Below are positions 43,236 to 52,183 of a stretch of 55,212 nt of DNA, piece after piece; the stretch's first letter is position 1; each line of letters opens with the position of its first letter. A program made the position numbers and the translations under genes. This DNA comes from Bacteroidia bacterium (GTDB taxonomy: Bacteria; Bacteroidota; Bacteroidia; Bacteroidales; Prolixibacteraceae), in contig JAPLDS010000060.1 in assembly GCA_026391295.1 (NCBI GenBank), forward strand, positions 1-55,212. Reading direction: 5' to 3'. The notes beneath the pieces were generated by a model. The model was not told the origin of the DNA. It did no database searches and worked only from the letters and a program-made list of their open reading frames with translations.

Positions 43236-43523
43236 TTATTTTTTATCGTCAATCTCTTCAAATTCAATGTAATCTCCCTCTTTGCGCCCAAACTGTTTTT
43301 GGCGTCGATTTGAATATTCAATCGTCATGTCCCCTTTTCGAACTTTACGCTCTTGTTCCGCTGCAGCTTTATTTTGCATGTCTTGGTAGATTTTGTTCGC
43401 TGCATTGTCAACGACTCTTGGTGCTATAAAGCGCATGAAAAATTTAAATCCGTAGTAAAGCACAAATAGAATCACCAACAGATCGAAAAACGAAACGATA
43501 TTGACCAGGATAAAAAGTATCAT
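43236..43523 (-). CDS. DUF4834 family membrane protein
   Basis: A 95-residue Bacteroidota-specific protein with one N-terminal membrane segment (about 1-30) and a charged cytoplasmic tail ending in an acidic EFEEIDDKK. I start it at ATG 43521-43523 (MILFILV) rather than at 43550, because a TAnnTTTG promoter element overlaps the longer start. Function unknown. It shares strand with glyS and the U32 peptidase gene, with its own promoter. Confidence 0.75.
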   Translation of the reverse strand: MILFILVNIVSFFDLLVILFVLYYGFKFFMRFIAPRVVDNAANKIYQDMQNKAAAEQERKVRKGDMTIEYSNRRQKQFGRKEGDYIEFEEIDDKK

Positions 43524-43547
43524 TGTTGTTGATTTTAATAATCCGTG

Positions 43548-43555
43548 CAAAATTA
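43548..43555 (-). promoter_or_regulatory. -7 element of the DUF4834 gene
   Basis: TAATTTTG on the minus strand. Initiation would fall near 43541, downstream of the longer ATG at 43550, so it decides the start codon in favour of 43523. Confidence 0.45.
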
Positions 43556-43637
43556 GGAAAATTTCCTTGGATTTGTTAACCGGGATTTTGCAATAACGTG
43601 ATTGGTCTGCAGTACTATGTAACCCATTCGGAACACT

Positions 43638-44894
43638 TTATTGTGCGATAACTTCAGATGCATCGACTAAGCGGTATATTTTATCTGCTCTTCTGAGTTT
43701 TACCTCCGTTGGAATTGAGCAGAGATCACCTTTTATGGCCTCTGAGACAGGTAGTAGAGAGACTCTGATTTCTGAAGGTTGAAACTCTACTACGCCTGTG
43801 TTTGGTCCATTTACAACTAGATCCTCACCGAGTTTTAATCCTCCAGTTTCAAGCTTGATCTCAGCGACCATTAGATTTGAAAAATAATTAGTGACCTTGC
43901 CAAGATAAATCTTCTTCTTCGTAGCTAACGATCCATAATTACTGCTCCACGACCCAATTTGTTGTCCGAGGTAGTACCCATCCCAGAATCCTCTATTGAA
44001 AACGGTGGCTAATTGATTATTCCAATTTTCGATTTTTTCTTCATTGAAAGTCCCTTCGCAATAAGCTTTAACGGCTTGCTTGTAACAGGAGACAACAGTT
44101 TTGACATATTCCGGACTGCGAGCTCGCCCTTCGATCTTTAAAATCGAAACGCCTGAGTCTAATATTTTATTTAGAAAATGGATGGTTTTCAGATCTTTCG
44201 GTGACATGATATACTCATTGTCAACTTCTAATTCACGACCCGTTTCCTTGTCGGTTACGATATAGGCTCTGCGACAAGCTTGCATACACGACCCTCTGTT
44301 GGCTGACGAGTCTGTCTCGTGTAAGGAGAGGTAGCATTTGCCTGATGTGGCCATGCATAAGGCGCCATGGACAAACATCTCAATTCGAATAAGCTTTCCG
44401 GAAGGTCCGCAAAGATTATTTTCTGAGATTTTCTGTGCTATAACTTTTACGCGATCAAGGGTCATCTCACGTGCCAAGACCATCACGTCGGCAAACTGGG
44501 CGTAAAATTTTACCGCTTCATAATTGGTGATATTTACTTGTGTGGAGATATGAACGGCAAGACCTAAGGCGCTGCATTGTTGCACTACCGACATGTCGGC
44601 TGCAATAACCGCAGTTATTTCTGCTTCTTTTGCTGCTTGTAAAACCTGCAACAGCGTAGTTGATTCTTCGTCAAAGATCTCAATGTTTACGGTAAGATAG
44701 GTTTTTACATTGGCTTGCTTAGCCCTCGTGGCAATCTCTTTTAAGTCTTCTAGGGTAAAGTTATTAGACGATCGAGCCCTCATGTTTAATTGCTCTACAC
44801 CAAAATAGACAGCATTGGCTCCTTCTTGGATGGCGGCCATTAAAGATTCATAAGAACCGGCAGGAGCCATTATCTCAATCTCTTCTCTATTCAT
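43638..44894 (-). CDS. U32 family peptidase (collagenase-like / RNA-hydroxylation-type)
   Basis: A 418-residue protein of the U32 family. Diagnostic parts are the opening EIMAPAGSYESLMAAIQEGANAVYFG, the Cys-containing FVHGALCMATSGKCYLS and the NRGSCMQACRR motif, which in related proteins bind an iron-sulfur cluster. EGRARSPEYVKTVVSCYKQAV is also conserved. Members include the tRNA-uridine hydroxylation proteins (TrhP/YegQ) and a collagenase-like branch; I cannot separate them by eye. Cytoplasmic. Strong own promoter. Confidence 0.9.
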   Translation of the reverse strand: MNREEIEIMAPAGSYESLMAAIQEGANAVYFGVEQLNMRARSSNNFTLEDLKEIATRAKQANVKTYLTVNIEIFDEESTTLLQVLQAAKEAEITAVIAADMSVVQQCSALGLAVHISTQVNITNYEAVKFYAQFADVMVLAREMTLDRVKVIAQKISENNLCGPSGKLIRIEMFVHGALCMATSGKCYLSLHETDSSANRGSCMQACRRAYIVTDKETGRELEVDNEYIMSPKDLKTIHFLNKILDSGVSILKIEGRARSPEYVKTVVSCYKQAVKAYCEGTFNEEKIENWNNQLATVFNRGFWDGYYLGQQIGSWSSNYGSLATKKKIYLGKVTNYFSNLMVAEIKLETGGLKLGEDLVVNGPNTGVVEFQPSEIRVSLLPVSEAIKGDLCSIPTEVKLRRADKIYRLVDASEVIAQ

Positions 44895-44912
44895 TGTTTT
44901 TCAGTTGTGCTA

Positions 44913-44944
44913 CAAAGGTATAATTAAGGAGACTTCTTACAACA
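44913..44944 (-). promoter_or_regulatory. Promoter of the U32 peptidase gene
   Basis: On the minus strand, TTG at 44944-44942, 21 bases, then TACCTTTG at 44920-44913. About 19 bases before the ATG at 44894. Confidence 0.55.
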
Positions 44945-44959
44945 ATCTAAATAGATTAT

Positions 44960-44967
44960 GTATATTT
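44960..44967 (+). promoter_or_regulatory. -7 element of the GH32 gene
   Basis: TATATTTG (TAnnTTTG), 45 bases before the ATG at 45012. The -33 region is not obvious; it overlaps the divergent U32 promoter. Confidence 0.4.
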
Positions 44968-45011
44968 GGCACTACCTGTGAATAGGTCTATTCACTCGAC
45001 TAAATAAAGCT

Positions 45012-46460
45012 ATGAAATACCTGATTTTTTCTCTTTTACTACTTGTATTATCGTTAAAAGGATATTCAAAAAAGAACGATCATAAATATTACGACGAGAA
45101 ATATCGTCCGCAATATCATTTTACCCCTGAGAAAAATTGGATGAACGATCCGAACGGATTAGTCTATTATGCTGGAGAGTATCATCTGTTTTATCAATAC
45201 AATCCACTCGGCAAAGAGTGGGGATTTATGCATTGGGGGCACGCGGTAAGCAAAGATTTAATTCATTGGACACATCTGCCGATAGCGATTGATCCGGATG
45301 ATAATTCGAAAGATAAGAGCCATGCGACAGCTTGGTCTGGTTCAGCTATCGTTGACGAGAACAATGTCGCCGGCCTTCAACAGAGAAAAAAAAAAACACT
45401 TTTGATTTTTTACACCAGTTGGGAGTGCGGACAGCGTCTGGCCTATAGTAACGACAAAGGTCGTACCTGGCACAAGTATGCCAACAATCCAATTATCCCA
45501 GTTGCAAAAGATGATGCTCGTGATCCGAAAGTTTTTTATCATCGTCCATCTCGAAATTATGTGATGGTGCTATATCGCAAGCCTGACAATGTGGAGACGC
45601 TTAAGGGAACATCTTTTTATACTTCAAAAGATTTAATTCATTGGGAGTTGCAGAGTCACTTAGTGGGTTTTTATGAGTGCCCTGATCTAATTCAGCTACC
45701 CCTTGAAGGCAGTAAAGATATACAGAAATGGGTCCTTTTAAATGGAAATGGGGACTATAAAGTAGGTGAATTTGATGGTAAGTCATTTACTCCAGAGACT
45801 GCAGCAAAAGTTCTTGATCATGGGAAGAATTTTTACGCAACACAAACTTGGTCGAATCATCCACAAGGGAAGGTCGTGCAGTTAGCGTGGATGCGCGGAG
45901 GCGAATATCCAGATATGCCATTTAATGGGCAGATGACTTTCCCCTGCGAACTTTCACTCCGAACAACGAGTACTGGTCTTACCCTTTGTAAGAATCCCAT
46001 TGACGCAATAGCCTCCTTGCATCTGCGGGATAAGGAATTGATTAAAAAGAATAAAAATATTATCCCAGGCATTAAAGGAAATATACTGAGCGGCATTTCT
46101 GGTGATGCACTGCATGTAAAGGGTAAGTTTGATCCTAAGACATCTGACGGATTTGGTTTTATAGTTCGCAATGGTAAAAAGGAAATTGGAACTGAGATCC
46201 GTTATGATTCCAACAAGAAATTATTAGAATGCCTCGGTGGCAAGGCACTTGTTGGAACAAAAGACGGGTTTATTCAGTTTGAGATTTTGATTGATCGTGC
46301 ATCAATAGAGCTATTTATCAATAATGGAGAGGTTGTTTTTAGCAGTTGTTTCAACCCTGCTGAGAACGATGATGACTTGACATTTTGGACTCAAGGTGGA
46401 GAGGTTTTGGTCGATCAAATAGAGGCATATGTGTTAAAATCAGCTTGGGGCGATAAGTAG
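45012..46460 (+). CDS. GH32 fructan hydrolase (levanase/invertase type), secreted
   Basis: A 482-residue beta-fructosidase. Signal peptide about 1-19, no lipobox. The catalytic nucleophile is D46 in WMNDPNG, the transition-state stabiliser D171 in ARDPKVF, and the acid/base E222 in YECPDL. The C-terminal beta-sandwich domain (about 345-480: DGFIQFEILIDRASIELFINNG) is complete. The substrate may be levan, inulin or sucrose; no SusCD or fructokinase lies beside it. An A10 run at about 45386-45395 leaves the frame intact. It is the only sugar-fructan gene here. Confidence 0.94.
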   Translation: MKYLIFSLLLLVLSLKGYSKKNDHKYYDEKYRPQYHFTPEKNWMNDPNGLVYYAGEYHLFYQYNPLGKEWGFMHWGHAVSKDLIHWTHLPIAIDPDDNSKDKSHATAWSGSAIVDENNVAGLQQRKKKTLLIFYTSWECGQRLAYSNDKGRTWHKYANNPIIPVAKDDARDPKVFYHRPSRNYVMVLYRKPDNVETLKGTSFYTSKDLIHWELQSHLVGFYECPDLIQLPLEGSKDIQKWVLLNGNGDYKVGEFDGKSFTPETAAKVLDHGKNFYATQTWSNHPQGKVVQLAWMRGGEYPDMPFNGQMTFPCELSLRTTSTGLTLCKNPIDAIASLHLRDKELIKKNKNIIPGIKGNILSGISGDALHVKGKFDPKTSDGFGFIVRNGKKEIGTEIRYDSNKKLLECLGGKALVGTKDGFIQFEILIDRASIELFINNGEVVFSSCFNPAENDDDLTFWTQGGEVLVDQIEAYVLKSAWGDK

Positions 46461-46591
46461 GGTTTGCATTGAATTGTGAATTTTTAGCTCTTTTTTGTTT
46501 TAATTCATTAATAGTTAGGCTCTTGTTTTTCAGTTTGTAAAGATCGGTTTGTTTTGATGCCAGCGGCTTATTCCACTTTAACTTAAATCCC

Positions 46592-46599
46592 TACCTTTG
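46592..46599 (+). promoter_or_regulatory. -7 element of dxs
   Basis: TACCTTTG (TAnnTTTG), 32 bases before the ATG at 46631. The -33 region is weak. Confidence 0.45.
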
Positions 46600-46630
46600 C
46601 ACTTCAAAGTTTTGTAACTTTTATTGTTGT

Positions 46631-48547
46631 ATGGCTGATTCTAAAGATAATTTACTTGAACAAATCGAATTCCCAGACGATCTAAGAAAGCTTAAGGAAA
46701 ATAAGCTTTCTAGGGTTTGCGAAGAGTTGCGGGAGTTTATTATCCAAGAAGCAGCTACAAATCCGGGTCATCTGGGCGCCAATCTTGGTGTTGTTGATTT
46801 GACTGTTGCATTACATTATGTATACAATACGCCCTATGATCAGTTGATATGGGATGTTGGTCATCAAGCTTATGGACATAAGATATTAACTGGCCGACGA
46901 AAAGTTTTTGCAACAAATCGATTATATAAAGGGATAAGTGGCTTTCCAAAAATGGCGGAAAGCGAATACGACGCATTCGGGGTTGGTCACTCTTCAACAT
47001 CAATCTCTGCTGCCTTAGGTCTTGCTATTGCCTCTGAACTAAAAGGGGAGAAGGATCGGAAGGTTGTGGCCGTTATTGGTGATGGCTCTATGACTGGAGG
47101 GATGGCTTTTGAAGGTCTAAATAATGCTGGGGCCTCAAAAGCTGATGTGTTGGTGATTTTGAATTATAACAACATGTCGATTGATCCGAATGTAGGTGGT
47201 CTAAGCAAGTATTTTATTCATATGCAGGCCTCTCCAACCTACAATAGTTTGAAAACAAAGGTCTGGACAGCTCTTGGTGTGGTTCCTCAGATTGGATCAT
47301 GGGCTCGAAAAATGTTGCAAAAACAGCAACAGCTTTTAAAGTCGGTGGTGTTTCGCAAGAGTAATCTTTTTGAGTCATTTGGATTTCGATATTTCGGTCC
47401 AGTAGATGGCCATGATGTGATTGGTTTGGTGCGTATACTTCATGATCTAAAATCTATCCCTGGTCCTAAAATATTGCATGTAATAACCAAAAAAGGGAAA
47501 GGCTTTGCACCAGCAGAAAAAGATGCCACCAAATGGCATGCTGCACCGGGTAAGTTTAATACGGTAACGGGTGAGGTTCTAACTACCGTCACCGATGTCC
47601 CAGAATCTCCAAAATATCAATATGTCTTCGGTAAGTCAATTATCGAACTGGCTAATATAAATGAGAAAATAGTTGGTATAACACCGGCTATGCCATCTGG
47701 ATGCTCGCTTAATATGATGATGAATGTACTGCCGCATCGAACATTTGATGTTGGAATTGCAGAGCCTCATGCGGTGACTTTTGCCGCTGGATTAGCTGCC
47801 GGAGGTATGATGCCGTTTGTGAATATCTACTCCTCATTTATGCAGCGTTCATACGATCAGATTATTCATGACGTGGCATTACAGAAATTGAATGTGGTCT
47901 TTTGTATGGATCGCGCTGGCTTGGTAGGTGCTGATGGTGCAACGCATCATGGTATATTCGATCTTGCCTTTATGCGTAATATCCCCAATATGACCGTCTC
48001 GGCTCCAATGGATCAAGTTGAATTGCGTAACATGATGTATACCGCTCAGTTGCCGAATAAGGGGCCGTTTAGTATTCGCTATCCCCGCGGAAATGGACCG
48101 CTTATAGATTGGGAACAGCCCTTTGAAGAGTTGCCAATCGGTCAAGGACGTCAGATCAGTGATGGCAAGGATATTGCAATTTTGACAATCGGGCATGCCG
48201 GAAATTTTGCTGTTCAGGCAGTAGAGCTTCTTAAGACAAAGGGTGTGACTTGTGCTCATTATGATATGCGTTTTGTCGTTCCACTTGATCAGTCCATTTT
48301 AAAAGAGGTGGCAGCTCGCTTTAAGACAATAATTACGGTGGAAGATGGCATTGTTGATGGTGGGTTCGGTAGCGCTATTGCTGAATATTTTGCCACTTCC
48401 GACAAGCAAATAAATATTGTTAGACTCGGTGTGCCAATGCGATTTGTTGAGCATGGGTCTCAGAATGAGCTTTATACAGAGTGCGGATTCGATGCCGCAG
48501 GTATTGTAAGAACGGTAGATAGCCTTCTTGGAAATTCTTCTAAGTAG
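46631..48547 (+). CDS. dxs: 1-deoxy-D-xylulose-5-phosphate synthase
   Basis: First enzyme of the MEP isoprenoid pathway: pyruvate plus glyceraldehyde 3-phosphate to DXP, using thiamine diphosphate. 638 residues. Conserved parts are NPGHLGANLGVVDLTVALH, the HQAYGHKILTGR segment, the ThDP/Mg motif GDGSMTGGMAFEGLNNAG with the NYNNMSIDPNVG loop, and the transketolase middle domain MDRAGLVGADGATHHGIFDLAF with the catalytic His. The C-terminal domain has FGSAIAEYF. The nearby polyprenyl synthase uses the downstream products, although it is a separate transcript. Confidence 0.97.
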   Translation: MADSKDNLLEQIEFPDDLRKLKENKLSRVCEELREFIIQEAATNPGHLGANLGVVDLTVALHYVYNTPYDQLIWDVGHQAYGHKILTGRRKVFATNRLYKGISGFPKMAESEYDAFGVGHSSTSISAALGLAIASELKGEKDRKVVAVIGDGSMTGGMAFEGLNNAGASKADVLVILNYNNMSIDPNVGGLSKYFIHMQASPTYNSLKTKVWTALGVVPQIGSWARKMLQKQQQLLKSVVFRKSNLFESFGFRYFGPVDGHDVIGLVRILHDLKSIPGPKILHVITKKGKGFAPAEKDATKWHAAPGKFNTVTGEVLTTVTDVPESPKYQYVFGKSIIELANINEKIVGITPAMPSGCSLNMMMNVLPHRTFDVGIAEPHAVTFAAGLAAGGMMPFVNIYSSFMQRSYDQIIHDVALQKLNVVFCMDRAGLVGADGATHHGIFDLAFMRNIPNMTVSAPMDQVELRNMMYTAQLPNKGPFSIRYPRGNGPLIDWEQPFEELPIGQGRQISDGKDIAILTIGHAGNFAVQAVELLKTKGVTCAHYDMRFVVPLDQSILKEVAARFKTIITVEDGIVDGGFGSAIAEYFATSDKQINIVRLGVPMRFVEHGSQNELYTECGFDAAGIVRTVDSLLGNSSK

Positions 48548-48697
48548 CTTATGATTTTGTTAAATCGAGCTCGGAGATATTACCAAGTTGAGTTTTTCTT
48601 ATCTAAAATCCTGTCAGCTGTTTGTTCCTGTCGAAATACACTTCGTTCAATCCTTTTTTTACATCAGATTGATTTTAAAATAGATCTAAAAAAAGTG

Positions 48698-48728
48698 TTG
48701 GGTTATATTGGAAATTTTTATATTTTTG
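48698..48728 (+). promoter_or_regulatory. Promoter of the DUF177-rpmF operon
   Basis: TTG at 48698-48700, 20 bases, TATTTTTG at 48721-48728. Initiation near 48735, 19 bases before the ATG at 48754. This also argues that the open frame at 48551-48757 is not a gene. Confidence 0.65.
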
Positions 48729-48753
48729 CGTCTCTTTTAAAGAGTGGAGCGAA

Positions 48754-49293
48754 ATGAATTATCTTTCACAGTATTCAATACCGTTTTCAGGTCTTAAAGA
48801 AGGGGCTCATCTATTTGATTTTTCTGTAGATGACCGCTTTTTCGCTGAATTCGAAGAGAGTGAGATTAAGAAAGGCAGTTTATTAATCCAGGTTAAACTG
48901 GAAAAACGGTCTACCTATTTAAGATTAACGTTTGGGATTAAAGGTGAGGTTGAATTAATTTGCGACCGTTGTCTAGATCCTTACTCGCAGTCGATTAAGA
49001 GTTCTTATCCAATGTTAGTTAAGTTTAGTGAAACAGAAACTGACGATGGAGACGAAGTGATTTACCTTCATCCAGGAGCGCATGAAGTATTGGTCGCAAC
49101 GTTGATTTATGAGTTTATTGTTTTAAGTATCCCAATCAGGCATTTACATCCTGACGTTAAAAAGGGAAATTCTCTTTGTAATGTTGAGATGCTTAATAAG
49201 TTAAATGAATATAAATCAGCTGATTTGGCAGAAGATTCGCCAATCGACCCAAGATGGAACGATTTGAAAAAAATTATTGATAAACAAAGTTAA
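48754..49293 (+). CDS. DUF177 (YceD) family protein
   Basis: A 179-residue protein, the conserved companion of ribosomal protein L32. It has a Cys pair in LICDRCLDPY and an acidic C-terminal half ending in DPRWNDLKKII, both typical. The role is proposed in 23S rRNA metabolism for E. coli YceD and plant homologues, but is not settled for this group. Eleven bases separate it from rpmF. Confidence 0.92.
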   Translation: MNYLSQYSIPFSGLKEGAHLFDFSVDDRFFAEFEESEIKKGSLLIQVKLEKRSTYLRLTFGIKGEVELICDRCLDPYSQSIKSSYPMLVKFSETETDDGDEVIYLHPGAHEVLVATLIYEFIVLSIPIRHLHPDVKKGNSLCNVEMLNKLNEYKSADLAEDSPIDPRWNDLKKIIDKQS

Positions 49294-49304
49294 GATTATT
49301 TAAA

Positions 49305-49490
49305 ATGGCACATCCTAAGCACAGAATTTCGAAGTCGAGAAGAGATAAACGTAGAACGCATTACAAGGCGGTAATTGCGACATTAGCAACTTGCTCAAAC
49401 TGTGGTTCTACAGTGAAATTTCATACCGTATGTCAAGATTGCGGATATTATAGAGGTAAACTTGCTATCGAAAAGATTGCATCTATTTAA
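49305..49490 (+). CDS. rpmF: 50S ribosomal protein L32
   Basis: A 61-residue ribosomal protein of the large subunit. The N-terminus MAHPKHRISKSRRDKRRTH is nearly invariant in the family, and the zinc-ribbon Cys residues remain (CSNCG and CQDCGYY). Downstream genes plsX and fabH, which usually follow in Bacteria, are absent; a bactofilin gene follows instead. Confidence 0.97.
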   Translation: MAHPKHRISKSRRDKRRTHYKAVIATLATCSNCGSTVKFHTVCQDCGYYRGKLAIEKIASI

Positions 49491-49614
49491 TTTCAAGCTT
49501 ATTTAGGTCTTTTAGTTTTTTCTATTTAGGAATTAAATGACTTATTTTCGTTTTGATATTACGTATTGCTCTGTTTTTTGATTGTTTTTAGTCCTAATTT
49601 TAAAGTATTGACAA

Positions 49615-50010
49615 ATGGCAAAGCCAACATTTGATGAAGTTAAAACATTGAACTCTATAGCTCAAGACACTAAGATAACCGGTGATATTGAGTCTGATGG
49701 TGATATTCGTATCGACGGAGTTTTAAATGGCAATTTAATCTGTCAAGGTCGTGTTATTGTTGGGCCAGAGGCTCGTATTAAAGGGGGAATCCGTTCTAAT
49801 ACAGCTGAAATATCTGGCACTGTTGATGGCAAAGTTACGGTGGAAGATTTATTGACTTTAAAGGCCTCTGCAACCATTAATGGAGATCTTAATATGGGTC
49901 GATTCTCGGTTGAGCCAGGTGCTCGTTTTACCGGAAACTGCAAGATGAATGCTGTTGATAAATCAATTATTGATGTTGAATTTACCGGTTTGAAAAAAGA
50001 GGTTAGTTAA
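49615..50010 (+). CDS. Bactofilin (polymer-forming cytoskeletal protein)
   Basis: A 131-residue DUF583 protein. The body is a right-handed beta-helix of short Gly/Val/Ile repeats (NSIAQDTKITGDIESDGDIRIDG and onward, through SATINGDLNMGRFSVEPGARFTG). Bactofilins self-assemble without nucleotide and often act in cell shape or stalk formation. The N- and C-terminal tails are short and polar. A hairpin follows the stop. Confidence 0.93.
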   Translation: MAKPTFDEVKTLNSIAQDTKITGDIESDGDIRIDGVLNGNLICQGRVIVGPEARIKGGIRSNTAEISGTVDGKVTVEDLLTLKASATINGDLNMGRFSVEPGARFTGNCKMNAVDKSIIDVEFTGLKKEVS

Positions 50011-50027
50011 ATAATACTACAATTCTA

Positions 50028-50070
50028 CAAGAAGAGCCGGCAGGAAAAAGTATCCTTCCGGCTCTTCTTG
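50028..50070 (+). terminator. Hairpin after the bactofilin gene
   Basis: CAAGAAGAGCCGG pairs perfectly over 13 bases with CCGGCTCTTCTTG across an interior that can add further pairs. No long U-tract follows, so termination may be partial. Confidence 0.65.
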
Positions 50071-50103
50071 CGATTAGAGGAATAACTATTGGGTTTTTAC
50101 ACC

Positions 50104-50111
50104 TATCTTTG
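50104..50111 (+). promoter_or_regulatory. -7 element of the polyprenyl synthase gene
   Basis: TATCTTTG (TAnnTTTG), 60 bases before the ATG at 50171. No good -33 partner. Confidence 0.4.
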
Positions 50112-50170
50112 AATTATAGAGTTGAGTTTATTGAGTAATGAAAGTCTAAGTATAATTTATATTTCGTGCA

Positions 50171-51154
50171 ATGAATAACTTAAACAGTCATGTTGTTGGT
50201 TTTGAAAATGCTTTTCGTGTTGAGATAGAGAAGATCAAGCAAACTAAACCTGTTCAGCTATACGAACCAATAGCTTATTCTTTATCCATTGGGGGTAAAA
50301 GATTAAGGCCTGCATTGATGTTGCATGCAGCTTCATTATTTGCTTATCCTTCTAGTGAAGCTCTTCCTGCTGCTATGGCAATTGAGATCTTTCATAATTT
50401 CACCTTGTTGCACGACGATATCATGGATAAGGCTGATGTTCGTAGAGGCCTGCCTACCGTTCATAAGAAATACAGTGAGAATACGGCGATATTAAGCGGC
50501 GATGCCATGTCAATACTCGCTTTTAAATATCTTGCTCAAGGAAAAATCGAGGCTCTTCCAGAGGTTCTTAACTTGTTTTCAGATACAGCCCTCGAGGTTT
50601 GTGATGGACAACAAATGGACATGGATTTTGAATCTTCATCTACGGTTACCATTGAAGAATACTTGGAGATGATTCGTTTGAAAACAGCCGTGCTCATAGC
50701 TAGTAGTCTTAAGATTGGCGCACTCGTCTCTAATGCTCCTCTTTCAGATGCTAATCTACTTTATGAATATGGGATCAATGTTGGTCTAGCTTTTCAGCTG
50801 CAAGATGATTGGTTGGATGTTTTTGGAGATCCAGCTATATTCGGTAAGAAATCAGGTGGTGATATCTGTGCCAATAAAAAAACCTATTTGCTGTTGAGGG
50901 CTATCGAAAAGGCCGATCAATCCTCATTGAATATTTTAAATGAATGGATACAGAAAAAGGACTTTGATGAAAATGAGAAAATTGCTGCTATAAAGGGTGT
51001 TTATGAGCAGACTGAAGTTAGTGCAGAGACGCATCAACTTATGGTAACCTACCAAAATAAAGCCTTAGCTGCACTTGATAAGTTGGCTGTTTCTGATGAC
51101 CAGAAAAAGATCCTGCAAGCCTTTGCGCTAGAAGCAACAGAGCGGATGAAATAA
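50171..51154 (+). CDS. Trans-polyprenyl diphosphate synthase
   Basis: Head-to-tail prenyl transferase of 327 residues, building farnesyl/geranylgeranyl or longer isoprenoids for quinones and lipid carriers. The first Asp-rich motif is in LLHDDIMDKADVRRG and the second in QLQDDWLDVFGD. The GGKRLRP and GDAMSILAF motifs are present. Chain length cannot be read confidently by eye; residues before the first motif (EIFHNFTLLH) look like the medium-chain type. Substrates come from the MEP pathway begun by the dxs product. Confidence 0.92.
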   Translation: MNNLNSHVVGFENAFRVEIEKIKQTKPVQLYEPIAYSLSIGGKRLRPALMLHAASLFAYPSSEALPAAMAIEIFHNFTLLHDDIMDKADVRRGLPTVHKKYSENTAILSGDAMSILAFKYLAQGKIEALPEVLNLFSDTALEVCDGQQMDMDFESSSTVTIEEYLEMIRLKTAVLIASSLKIGALVSNAPLSDANLLYEYGINVGLAFQLQDDWLDVFGDPAIFGKKSGGDICANKKTYLLLRAIEKADQSSLNILNEWIQKKDFDENEKIAAIKGVYEQTEVSAETHQLMVTYQNKALAALDKLAVSDDQKKILQAFALEATERMK

Positions 51155-51157
51155 GCC

Positions 51158-51165
51158 TATCTTTG
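51158..51165 (+). promoter_or_regulatory. -7 element of metF
   Basis: TATCTTTG (TAnnTTTG), 41 bases before the ATG at 51206, directly after the polyprenyl synthase stop. Confidence 0.4.
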
Positions 51166-51205
51166 CGAATGAAATTTTAAAAGTTCAAATTCTTGAAAGT
51201 TAAGT

Positions 51206-52159
51206 ATGAAAGTTATTGATATTATTCAGCAAGCACCTAAAACGGTTTTTTCATTTGAATTACTTCCTCCGCTGAAGGGGCAAATGGCTGATAAGTTATA
51301 TCGGACCATCGATGAATTAATAGAATTTAATCCTAAGTATATAAATATTACAACCCATCGTGATGAAGTTGAATTTCGCGAGCTTCCGAATGGGATGATG
51401 GAGAAGAAAACCGTGCGAAAACGTCCTGGTACTGTCGCAATTGCTGCAGCTATTCAGCACTCCTATAAAATACCGGTGATCCCTCATGTTGTTTGTGGTG
51501 GATTTACAAAAGAGGAGACCGAGAATATGCTCCTTGACTTAAATTTCTTAGGCATCAAAAATGTCTTAGCCTTACGTGGTGATGGACTAAAGTCGCAAAG
51601 TACATTTGTTCCAGAACCAGATGGTCACTCGCATGCTAATGAACTTGTTAAACAGATTGTAAACTTAAAACGGGGCGAATATCTTGATCCAGAGATCAAG
51701 AATACGGCAGCCTTGGATTTTTGTATTGGCGTTGCAGGGTATCCAGAGAAACATTTTGAGGCTTCAAACCTAGATATCGACCTATTGCATTTGAAGGCGA
51801 AAGTTGATGCTGGAGCAGACTATATCGTGACTCAAATGTTTTTTGATAATCAGAAATATTATGATTTTGTTGATCGCTGTCGTGCCATTGGCATCACCGT
51901 TCCGATTATCCCAGGGATTAAACCGTTGGCATTAATTAATCAAGTAACAGTATTGCCTAAATTATTTAGCATCGATATTCCGGAGGCTTTTGCTAAAGAG
52001 GTACGTAAATGCAAATCAAACGATGATGCTCGTGAAGTTGGTACCGCATGGGCAATTGAGCAATCGCGTGATCTTATCGCCCATAACGTCCCATGTCTCC
52101 ATATTTATACCTATGGTCTATCTGACAATACCAGACAGATAGCTAAAGCGGTGATGTAA
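51206..52159 (+). CDS. metF: Methylenetetrahydrofolate reductase
   Basis: Reduces 5,10-methylene-THF to 5-methyl-THF for methionine synthesis. 317 residues, usual for Bacteroidota. Conserved parts are VFSFELLPP, NITTHRDEVEFR, HVVCGGFTKEE, LALRGDGLKS, FCIGVAGYPEKHFEA and DYIVTQMFFDNQKYY, which line the FAD barrel. The C-terminal VPCLHIYTYG segment is also conserved. The leader is only about 50 bases, so a riboswitch does not fit. Followed after 24 bases by the DUF2027-Smr gene. Confidence 0.96.
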   Translation: MKVIDIIQQAPKTVFSFELLPPLKGQMADKLYRTIDELIEFNPKYINITTHRDEVEFRELPNGMMEKKTVRKRPGTVAIAAAIQHSYKIPVIPHVVCGGFTKEETENMLLDLNFLGIKNVLALRGDGLKSQSTFVPEPDGHSHANELVKQIVNLKRGEYLDPEIKNTAALDFCIGVAGYPEKHFEASNLDIDLLHLKAKVDAGADYIVTQMFFDNQKYYDFVDRCRAIGITVPIIPGIKPLALINQVTVLPKLFSIDIPEAFAKEVRKCKSNDDAREVGTAWAIEQSRDLIAHNVPCLHIYTYGLSDNTRQIAKAVM

Positions 52160-52183
52160 TCGTTCTTAATCTTTAAAACAAAA

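Noticed and set aside
48551-48757. Open frame of 68 codons between dxs and the DUF177 gene
   Set aside because: A good promoter for the DUF177-rpmF operon lies inside it, and the peptide resembles nothing known.
51155-51205. Riboswitch upstream of metF
   Set aside because: Only about 50 bases separate it from the previous gene and the only motif is a promoter -7 element; no conserved aptamer structure fits.
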